Below are positions 1 to 5,425 of a stretch of 5,425 bases of DNA, in pieces. How positions within the stretch are numbered: position 1 is the stretch's first letter; each line of letters starts with the position of its first letter. The position numbers and the translations under genes are program-made. The notes beneath the pieces were generated by a model that saw nothing but the letters and a program-made list of their open reading frames with translations, ran no database searches and was not told the origin of the DNA. The stretch is from an uncultured Bacteroidales bacterium (GTDB taxonomy: Bacteria; Bacteroidota; Bacteroidia; Bacteroidales; Paludibacteraceae): positions 1-5,425 of the forward strand of contig CADCCH010000057.1 in NCBI GenBank assembly GCA_902799875.1. The letters run 5' to 3'.

Positions 1-198
1 AGTTACCACTACGGAGTCAATGAGCGGCGTAGAGTCATTGGTAAGGGTGTAGGTAAAAGACCCCGTTCCGGACTCGTTGTAAGGCTTCAAGATGAGCGGT
101 GCATCGTCCGGAGACTGGGTGTCAAACGGAGTTTGTTTCTCGCAGGCGATAAAACTGAATGTCATTGCTGCCAAGAGCAATAAATATTTCGCTTTCAT
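1..198 (-). CDS. SusE-position surface lipoprotein, probable glycan-binding protein (N-terminal part only)
   Basis: The first 66 residues are visible; the frame is still open at the window edge, so the C-terminus is missing. The N-terminus is a lipoprotein signal: a Lys-containing start (MKAKY), a hydrophobic core (LLLLAAMTFSF) and a lipobox F-I-A-C with the lipidated Cys at residue 19. The mature start CEKQTPFDTQSPDDAP (19-34) resembles, from memory, the N-termini of Bacteroidota SusD-adjacent lipoproteins with Ig/PKD-like domains. The Thr/Ser-rich, alternating residues after 45 (SFTYTLTNDSTPLIDSVVVT) look like the first beta-strands of such a domain. It follows the SusD-like gene by 32 nt in the same direction, the usual place of SusE-type or surface glycan-binding proteins. 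I chose the ATG at 198 because it gives a compact MK-type signal peptide. An in-frame ATG at 210 would add MNIN, and an in-frame stop lies just upstream of it. Lipoprotein nature is well supported; glycan binding is inferred from position and weak sequence resemblance. Confidence 0.8.
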   Translation of the reverse strand, partial: MKAKYLLLLAAMTFSFIACEKQTPFDTQSPDDAPLILKPYNESGTGSFTYTLTNDSTPLIDSVVVT

Positions 199-203
199 AT
201 TAA

Positions 204-231
204 TATTCATTATTCATTAATCATTATTCGT
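204..231 (-). repeat. Four-copy imperfect 7-bp tandem repeat in the intergenic gap
   Basis: Read on the minus strand, the gap consists of the units ACGAATA, ATGATTA, ATGAATA and ATGAATA. The first A is the last base of the SusD-like stop codon. Because 7 is not a multiple of 3, the ATG in each of the last three units falls in a different frame. Only the last (at 210) is in frame with the downstream lipoprotein, 12 nt before its preferred ATG. The tract is very AT-rich, as is common upstream of Bacteroidota start codons, so the repeat may be incidental. Confidence 0.75.
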
Positions 232-1940
232 TACCTTACATCCCACCATAGTGGAGCATGCCATGAGTATCCGCCCGGAACACGTGTTTTAGCCGCTTCG
301 TACGCATCCCTGCTGTACGTTTCCTCTTTCACGGGGTAGCAGAGACGAACAGGGATTTCGGCACCGTCAATGAGCGGGTTCTTGGTACTCGGGGCTTTGA
401 GCTTCGGACAGTCCGAACGGCGCAGATTGGCCCATGCTTCGGCGGGGTTGTGGAAATGAAGAATCCATGCCTGCGTGTTAATCTGCATCTTCTGCTGTTC
501 CTTGCTGCTGCCGAAAGTAATAGCCGGTTGGGCGATATACGCCGCGTACTCTGCATCCGAGATGCCGGCACATCCGTACTGATCCGACAGGAAATTCATC
601 GCCTCGCGGATACCCGCCTCGTAATAGGCTTTGGCATCATCGGAACTCCACCCGAGAATAGCCCCTTCGGCACGGAGGAAACAAACCTCTGCATACGTCA
701 TGATTACGCCCGGATTATCAGAACGGAGGAAATTATTGGCTAACTTCGGTTTGAGCCAACGCGGGTTACCACTGGGATTATAATCGGAATGAGCGCTCTG
801 AATCTCTGCAATTTTCGTAGCTAGCGGGCTACCCGAGATTTCCGTATAAGATGGCCAGTTGTCCCAAGAGAACTCACCCGGTGCAATAAGTGATATGATT
901 GTCGCTGCCGGGTTCGCTTCCTGAGTGGCTATCACTGCGTCCGTCACATCGATACGGCCGTCTGCGCTCGAGAGAGACATATAGTCGTCGATATAGAAAC
1001 GGCAGATACGCGTTGTACGTGGGTCTTTGTTGTCATAGAGCTGGTTCCAGAACGTCTCGCAGACAAACGAAGGGTTGTTGGCGGGGTCGTTGCCATAGAA
1101 ATATTTCGACATAGCATTGCCGCGGAAATCACGGAATGACTCTTGGCCGAAGCTATAGGTCACATTCATGTGCTTGACGCATGCGTTTTCAGCGGCACTC
1201 GCCATGACTCCGTCACTCAGCGCAGCGGTAAACTCTTTCTTGGCTAACTCCGGAGCTACATCCGACAAACGCATGGCATAGCGCAACCGCAGCGAATTGG
1301 CGAAATGACGCCATGAGTCCAGATTGCCGCCCAGCATCGGATCGCTCATGATGGCGCTCGCATTGACGTTAAACAAAGCAGAAGCCTCTTTCAGTTCGGT
1401 AAAGAAGAACGCGTAGAGATCTTCCTGTTTGTCGTACTTGGGCTGCGTATTGCCCGTGAAATAACCCATGCCTGCTTCCGTAAACGGGATATCACCGTAG
1501 AACTCAGTCAATAACCCGCCTACATAGACGCGGAAGATACGCAGCGCAGCGTTGATGTTCACCTGATCAGGGTCGGTTTGGGTCTGCTCGATCGCATCCG
1601 TGAGGTTACGGATAGCGCCGGCATAGAGGTTCGCCCACGGACGGGACATCTCGTTATCATCCATACGATGCTGACCGCCGTAATTGGTCGTGTTCCAGCA
1701 ACCCATCAGATGCTGCGTGAACGCATACGTGTAGAGACGATGGACGTCCACGTAGTTCATATCGCCGAAGATCTGCAACTCGGCATAACTCAACTGCGAA
1801 GCAGGGTTGATACGGGAGGCTTTGGTCGGATCGGTATTAATCTCCTCGTAAACCTTGTCCGAGCAAGAAGCGAGGCCAAAGACCGTTACGCTCAAATATA
1901 AAAGAACGCTTGCGCTCAAAGATAAAAGATTCTTTTTCAT
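231..1940 (-). CDS. SusD/RagB-family outer-membrane nutrient-binding lipoprotein
   Basis: This 569-residue protein is a complete SusD-like surface lipoprotein that would bind a glycan or other oligomer and cap the SusC-like barrel encoded just upstream. The signal peptide ends in lipobox L-A-S-C with the lipid Cys at 26. The following SDKVYEE is acidic, in keeping with a Bacteroidota surface-export signal. Family landmarks are: EINTDP at 33-38, YGDIPFTEA at 148-156 in the helical TPR-like part, W210..FANSLRLR (213-220), AEVCFLRAEG near 417-426, EAWANLRRSDCPKL near 501-514, IPVRLCYP near 529-536, and the terminal LWWDVR. The NTDP start and the EAW..RR, IP.RL.YP and WWD end match the SusD-like subgroup that I associate with PF12741/PF12771 rather than classical starch SusD; this assignment is from memory. 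Length is normal for the family. The gene starts 25 nt after the susC-like stop, behind a purine-rich GGAAAGGA. Oddities are a duplicated signal-peptide core and eight cysteines besides Cys26. The substrate is not predictable. Confidence 0.95.
   Translation of the reverse strand: MKKNLLSLSASVLLYLSVTVFGLASCSDKVYEEINTDPTKASRINPASQLSYAELQIFGDMNYVDVHRLYTYAFTQHLMGCWNTTNYGGQHRMDDNEMSRPWANLYAGAIRNLTDAIEQTQTDPDQVNINAALRIFRVYVGGLLTEFYGDIPFTEAGMGYFTGNTQPKYDKQEDLYAFFFTELKEASALFNVNASAIMSDPMLGGNLDSWRHFANSLRLRYAMRLSDVAPELAKKEFTAALSDGVMASAAENACVKHMNVTYSFGQESFRDFRGNAMSKYFYGNDPANNPSFVCETFWNQLYDNKDPRTTRICRFYIDDYMSLSSADGRIDVTDAVIATQEANPAATIISLIAPGEFSWDNWPSYTEISGSPLATKIAEIQSAHSDYNPSGNPRWLKPKLANNFLRSDNPGVIMTYAEVCFLRAEGAILGWSSDDAKAYYEAGIREAMNFLSDQYGCAGISDAEYAAYIAQPAITFGSSKEQQKMQINTQAWILHFHNPAEAWANLRRSDCPKLKAPSTKNPLIDGAEIPVRLCYPVKEETYSRDAYEAAKTRVPGGYSWHAPLWWDVR
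1881..1928 (-). repeat. 24-bp tandem duplication encoding the signal-peptide core
   Basis: Codons 5-12 (1928-1905, LLSLSASV) and codons 13-20 (1904-1881, LLYLSVTV) of the SusD-like gene are adjacent 24-bp units that match at 19 of 24 positions. Within them, a 17-bp block (1913-1929 and 1889-1905) matches at 16 of 17. The unit is exactly eight codons, so the frame is kept. Without one copy the lipid Cys would sit at residue 18, which is still a plausible lipoprotein signal length. Confidence 0.8.
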
Positions 1941-1947
1941 AAAATTA

Positions 1948-1955
1948 TCCTTTCC
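1948..1955 (-). promoter_or_regulatory. Shine-Dalgarno-like site before the SusD-like gene
   Basis: The minus strand reads GGAAAGGA, then 7 nt (TAATTTT), then the ATG at 1940. Spacing and sequence fit a Shine-Dalgarno element. This is notable because Bacteroidota generally make little use of such sites, and no comparable purine run precedes the other two starts in the window. It supports the ATG at 1940 as the true start and could boost SusD-like translation relative to SusC, but that effect is inferred. Confidence 0.45.
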
Positions 1956-1965
1956 ATTTACGAGG

Positions 1966-4900
1966 TTAGAACTTGATATTGAAATTCAGACCATAGCTGC
2001 GACGGCTCGGAAGCGAACCGTACTCCAGACCCAATCCGGAGGTGTTGTACTGCGCATCGGGGTCGATATCCTTGATATTCTTCCATACGATGAACGGGTT
2101 ACGCGCTACGAAACTGATACCTACGTGTTTCACTATGCCTTTCTTGTCCAGCCACTCTTTCGGGAAATCCAGCGTCAGTGTGAGCTCGCGGCACTTGATA
2201 TACGAGTTGTCGTAGATAAACAGCTCCGGCGATTTACGCGACACCTCATACCAATAGTCCTCGGGGTTAATGTAGATGTCATTATCTCGATAAGTTCCGT
2301 CTCCATTGTCGATGACTCCGTCCACGAGGTAACCGCCTGTAGCTTTCCATCCGGCAGTGACTCCGGCTGCTTTGCGCGCTTCTTCCGAAGCGTACCAATC
2401 AGCACGACCCACAAGCGTCTCTTTCGCCATACCGGTCTCGTAGGCTGAACGCTCGGACATAGAGAAGATGCTGGCACCTACTTTGACATCGAATAATGCG
2501 GTGAGGCTGACCATCTTATACCGCAGGGTGGTGTTCAGACCGCCTGTCCATTTCCACTGCGCGTTACCCAACACTTTGTTCTCGGTGGTGAAGGTGGGCA
2601 GACCGGTGGTAGCATCGACGATCACTTTGCCGTCGGCGTTACGTGCCAAAGCAGGACCGCAGATAGCACCGTATTCCTCTCCCTCACGGGCTGCTACATA
2701 TACGTTACACCACGTCGCTTTCGCTAACTCCAACTCGCTCGTCCCTTCGGTCAGTTTGAGCACTTTGTTGTTGTTCTTCGACCAGTTGATACCCAAATCC
2801 CAAGAGAAGTCTTTGGTCTGCACCAGACGCGCACCAAAGGTGATCTCAAATCCTTGGTTGAGGATCGCGCCGGCATTAATCATACGATAATCGTAACCGC
2901 TGGTAGGCGAAACAGCCATACCGATGATCTGGTCACGCGATGTCTGATGGTAGAATGTGAAATCCAGACTGATACGGTTGTTAGCCCATTTGGTCTCGAA
3001 TCCCGTCTCCCACGAACGCGTACGCGTCGGCTTCAGATCGGTGTTCGGGATTGTATTGCCGTAGATAGAACCGATCGTATAACCCGGATAACCGAACTGA
3101 GACTTCTTATAACGCAGACTCAACTGGTACGGGTCGGTGTCGCTACCAACCTCCGCCCAACTCAATCGTACTTTACCATACGGCAGCACTTTGCGGTTGG
3201 TCTTGATCAACTCCGAGAATACCCACGAAGCGCTGACGGACGGATAGACGTAGATGTTCTTGCCTCTCGCGAGAGCCGAGGACTTGTCGCCGCGAACCGT
3301 AGCGTCTAAGTAGAGCATGTGACGCCATCCTAAGTTAGCAGAACCGAACACGGACACGATACGTTTGTTATATGTTGCCTCTTCTACCGACTGCTCCTCA
3401 AAACTCGACATCGCTACTACTTCACGGATTCCCATATCCGTTCCGGTGTTGATAACCGTTTGGTTATGCACGTCATAGACATTGGCGCCCGCTGTAGCCG
3501 TGAAATCGAAATCTCCCCAACTGTCCGTATAGATTCCTAAGAACTCGGCGTTGATCATGCGGTTATTGAAATAACTGTTCTGCAGACGGCCGGACTCGTA
3601 ACCCGGTGTGGTCGGATACTTGAAATCCGAGAACTCAAAGCGGTTCAACTCAGCGCCTACCGTAGCTTGCACTTTCAATTGTGGAAGGATGTTGTACACC
3701 ACTTTTCCGTTCATACGGAGCAAGTGTTTGTAGGATTGGTTTTTATTCTTATAAATATCCCAATACGGGTTCACGTTATAAGGATCCATACCGTTCCAGT
3801 TCTGATATTCGCCATTGGCTGTCTGATAATTCTTGAGCCATGACTGATCATACGTGGTGGAAAGGGTCATGAGGTTTTTGCCGACGTTTGATTTGTCGTC
3901 GCCGAGAGCCGGACGGTTCTTTACGTTCTCATGTACATAGTTCACGTTGAAATCCAGATCCACGGGACCAAGACTCGTGTTCGCCCGCAGTGTCAGGTTG
4001 TTACGGCTCATGTTAGAGTTCGGCAGAATGTCCCGGTTACGCATGTCCGAATAAGCAAAACGCAAACCCGTCTTGCCGGTATTCATAGAGATAACGGCCG
4101 TGTTGGTGGCGGTCAGACCTAACTGGAAGAAGTTCGCCGTGTTGTTCGGAATGATCAGGAACGGATGCTCCTGACCGTCGTAATAACGAAGCATCAGACC
4201 ACCATCGGCTTTCGGTCCCCAAGACTTGTTGGTATTGCTCACGGCATCTACGTTGTATTGACCGTCAGAACCCATACCATAGACTTGCTGAACATTGTCC
4301 CACTTGCTCAATTGGGAGTCGAAAGTGAGTGTTCCGTTGTACTCAACACCCCATTTGGAATCGCCGGTTGCGGCTTTCTTGGTGGTAATGAGGATCACAC
4401 CGTGGCTGGCACGGCTACCATAGAGAGCAGCTGCAGCCGGACCTTTCAGCACGGACATAGATTCGATATCGTCGGGATTGATGGCGGATATACCATCGCC
4501 TAAGTCGTATCCGCCTTCTTTTCCGGCAGAGCCGAAGTTGGTGTTATCCATCGGCACACCGTCAATAACGTAAAGCGGCTGGTTATTACCGGTCATCTCG
4601 GTTGCACCACGGAGCACAACGCGCGTTGAACCGGACGCGCCACCTGCTGTCTCGGATACAACGAGACCGGCTACACGACCTGCCATAGACGTAGCTGCAT
4701 TCGGGTTGCCGGCTTTCGTCAGGTCTTCGCCTTTCACTTCGCCTACTTCATAACCCAAGGCCTTACGGTCACGCTTGATACCCATAGCGGTTACAACTAC
4801 TTCGGAGAGTACCTCGGTGTTTTCCGACATCGTAATGTGAATAGGTGCACCCGTCACTTTGATGGTTTGAGAGGTGTAACCCATGTAGGAGAATTCCAAT

Positions 4901-5109
4901 TCGTCTCCTACCTTCGCTTCAATAGAGAAAATACCGTCAAAATCGGTAATGGTTCCGACGGTGGTGCCTTTGACGAGTACTGATGCGCCGATCAGCGGAC
5001 CGTCTGCATCTTCCACGGTACCCGTAACGATGTTTTGCGAGAACGCCAAGCCTGTAGTTCCCACGAGGAGAACTACAAGGCTAAAGACATACTTGAAACA
5101 AGTTTTCAT
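1966..5109 (-). CDS. SusC/RagA-family TonB-dependent outer-membrane transporter
   Basis: This complete 1047-residue protein is a TonB-dependent barrel that imports bound oligomers across the outer membrane together with its SusD-like partner. A signal peptide covers residues 1-24 (hydrophobic VFSLVVLLVGTTGLA, cleavage probably between AFS and Q25). Residues 27-95 form a carboxypeptidase-regulatory-like beta-sandwich (VTGTVEDADGPLIGASVLVKG and TDFDGIFSI). A TonB-box-like segment, LSEVVVTAMGIKR, lies at 101-113. The plug domain follows, with RVAGLVV (145-151), LRGATEMTGNNQPLYVIDGVP (166-186) and the SusC signature VLKGPAAAALYGSRASHGVILITTKK (220-245). The rest is a long beta-barrel ending LEYGSLPSRRSYGLNFNIKF, with a terminal Phe as expected for outer-membrane barrels. 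Length is typical. There is no STN domain, so direct control of an ECF sigma factor is unlikely. The start follows the upstream stop by 18 AT-rich nt without a clear ribosome-binding motif, suggesting co-transcription with the upstream gene. Three cysteines (801, 817, 973) lie in the barrel half. The substrate is unknown. Confidence 0.97.
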   Translation of the reverse strand: MKTCFKYVFSLVVLLVGTTGLAFSQNIVTGTVEDADGPLIGASVLVKGTTVGTITDFDGIFSIEAKVGDELEFSYMGYTSQTIKVTGAPIHITMSENTEVLSEVVVTAMGIKRDRKALGYEVGEVKGEDLTKAGNPNAATSMAGRVAGLVVSETAGGASGSTRVVLRGATEMTGNNQPLYVIDGVPMDNTNFGSAGKEGGYDLGDGISAINPDDIESMSVLKGPAAAALYGSRASHGVILITTKKAATGDSKWGVEYNGTLTFDSQLSKWDNVQQVYGMGSDGQYNVDAVSNTNKSWGPKADGGLMLRYYDGQEHPFLIIPNNTANFFQLGLTATNTAVISMNTGKTGLRFAYSDMRNRDILPNSNMSRNNLTLRANTSLGPVDLDFNVNYVHENVKNRPALGDDKSNVGKNLMTLSTTYDQSWLKNYQTANGEYQNWNGMDPYNVNPYWDIYKNKNQSYKHLLRMNGKVVYNILPQLKVQATVGAELNRFEFSDFKYPTTPGYESGRLQNSYFNNRMINAEFLGIYTDSWGDFDFTATAGANVYDVHNQTVINTGTDMGIREVVAMSSFEEQSVEEATYNKRIVSVFGSANLGWRHMLYLDATVRGDKSSALARGKNIYVYPSVSASWVFSELIKTNRKVLPYGKVRLSWAEVGSDTDPYQLSLRYKKSQFGYPGYTIGSIYGNTIPNTDLKPTRTRSWETGFETKWANNRISLDFTFYHQTSRDQIIGMAVSPTSGYDYRMINAGAILNQGFEITFGARLVQTKDFSWDLGINWSKNNNKVLKLTEGTSELELAKATWCNVYVAAREGEEYGAICGPALARNADGKVIVDATTGLPTFTTENKVLGNAQWKWTGGLNTTLRYKMVSLTALFDVKVGASIFSMSERSAYETGMAKETLVGRADWYASEEARKAAGVTAGWKATGGYLVDGVIDNGDGTYRDNDIYINPEDYWYEVSRKSPELFIYDNSYIKCRELTLTLDFPKEWLDKKGIVKHVGISFVARNPFIVWKNIKDIDPDAQYNTSGLGLEYGSLPSRRSYGLNFNIKF

Positions 5110-5127
5110 GGTATTTGAAAATTAAAA

Positions 5128-5425
5128 TTAATGGATCATCATTTTCTTGCCGTTCAGGATTACGATGCCTTTGTAATCCTCATCAACGGGTTGTCCGAGA
5201 ATATTATACCGAATACCGTTGTTGCGAATGGAGATATTCTCAATAGCCGTTGGCGTAACCATAGCAGCTAAGCGGGCTTGTACGATATTGATTCCGTGTC
5301 CGTGCAGCGCAAAACCGCCGTCTGCTACTGCGTTCTTAATCGCATCCGTGATAACTAGTCTCACTTCAGTATTCGCAGTGATATCGACTTGTGCTTGTCC
5401 GGGCAGTGCGTTCCATCCGTAGTCA
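5128..5425 (-). CDS. Secreted protein, C-terminal fragment with beta-sandwich end and sorting-type tail
   Basis: Only the last 98 residues are present. The frame is open to the window edge (first full codon 5424-5422, Asp), so the true start lies outside and the internal GTG at 5364 is not a start. Fragment residues 3-52 (GWNALPGQ, then VRLVITDAIKNAVADGGFALHGHGINIVQARL) resemble the final strands of the jelly-roll or carbohydrate-binding-like domains that close many Bacteroidota secreted glycoside hydrolases, with the recurring 'GG..L.GHG..I....L' pattern. After a short linker (AAMVTPTAIENISIRNN) comes GIRYNILGQPVDEDYKGIVILNGKKMMIH (70-98). It resembles the C-terminal tails seen in Prevotella-like proteins and a shortened Por/type IX secretion sorting domain. 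The gene ends 18 nt before the susC-like start, so the two are probably co-transcribed. The catalytic or main domain is out of view; an enzyme or binding protein for the imported substrate is an inference. Confidence 0.75.
   Translation of the reverse strand, partial: DYGWNALPGQAQVDITANTEVRLVITDAIKNAVADGGFALHGHGINIVQARLAAMVTPTAIENISIRNNGIRYNILGQPVDEDYKGIVILNGKKMMIH

Noticed and set aside
199..230. Possible terminator after the SusD-like gene
   Set aside because: The short complementary AT stretches (ATTAAT-type) come from the heptamer repeat, form no GC-containing stem, and the next gene starts at once.
1893..1924. Two matches to the Bacteroidota -7 promoter box TAnnTTTG on the minus strand (TATCTTTG at 1917-1924 and TATATTTG at 1893-1900)
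   Set aside because: Both arise from Leu/Ser/Tyr codons in the duplicated signal-peptide core. The TTTG-to-box gap is about 16 nt rather than the 19-21 nt expected from the -33 element, and both lie inside the SusD-like gene, so a promoter is unlikely.
1855..2448. A 197-codon plus-strand open frame spanning the junction of the SusD-like and SusC-like genes
   Set aside because: It lies antisense to two clear genes, its translation shows no recognisable domain, and it crosses the intergenic gap; it is best explained as a shadow of the coding strand.
2854..3309. A 151-codon plus-strand open frame inside the SusC-like gene
   Set aside because: It is fully antisense to a complete, motif-rich SusC-like gene and its Arg/Thr/Val-rich translation is typical of a reverse-strand shadow.
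5110..5127. Possible susC promoter in the gap before the SusC-like gene
   Set aside because: The gap is only 18 nt with no TAnnTTTG-like box; co-transcription with the upstream gene is simpler.
5128..5364. A separate 78-residue small protein starting at the GTG at 5364
   Set aside because: The frame continues open to the window edge, and the residues before the GTG (GWNALPGQAQVDITANTE) continue the same beta-rich domain, so this is the end of a longer gene.

Overview
The window carries one co-directional gene block on the minus strand, read from high to low coordinates. It has the signature of a Bacteroidota (probably Bacteroidales) polysaccharide-utilisation or nutrient-uptake locus. The evidence is a SusC/RagA-type TonB-dependent outer-membrane transporter followed by a SusD/RagB-type surface lipoprotein. 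Two lipoprotein signal peptides, very short AT-rich gaps and a Bacteroidota-style C-terminal tail on the upstream gene support this. Base composition of the coding DNA looks close to balanced by eye. Together with the 'GQ.V...YKGIVI.NGKK' tail, that fits a Prevotella-like or other gut/rumen/oral Bacteroidales genome, but the genus cannot be fixed from this sequence.

Layout in transcription order: (1) 5425-5128, the C-terminal 98 residues of a secreted protein, with the last strands of a probable beta-sandwich domain and a short sorting-type tail. (2) After an 18-nt gap, 5109-1966, a complete 1047-residue SusC-like transporter. (3) After a 25-nt gap with a Shine-Dalgarno-like GGAAAGGA, 1940-231, a complete 569-residue SusD-like lipoprotein. 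(4) After a 32-nt gap made mostly of a 7-bp tandem repeat, 198-1, the first 66 residues of another lipoprotein in the position usually held by a SusE-type or surface glycan-binding protein. There is no gene-free stretch over 35 bases. I saw no RNA gene, mobile element, CRISPR array or terminator. The tight spacing suggests one polycistronic transcript whose promoter lies beyond the 5425 edge.

Working model: the SusD-like protein and the downstream lipoprotein capture a glycan or oligomer at the cell surface. The SusD-like protein acts as a lid on the SusC-like barrel, which imports the ligand using TonB energy. The upstream protein may be an exported enzyme or binding protein for the same substrate. 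The substrate cannot be read from this window. The SusC-like protein has no N-terminal STN domain, so it is unlikely to signal directly to an ECF sigma/anti-sigma pair, and the regulator is probably encoded elsewhere.

The locus is largely ordinary. The more unusual details are a 24-bp tandem duplication building the signal-peptide core of the SusD-like protein, a heptamer repeat with staggered ATGs at the start of the downstream lipoprotein gene, a cysteine-rich SusD-like protein, and a secreted-protein gene placed directly upstream of susC. I found no convincing evidence of an entirely new system.
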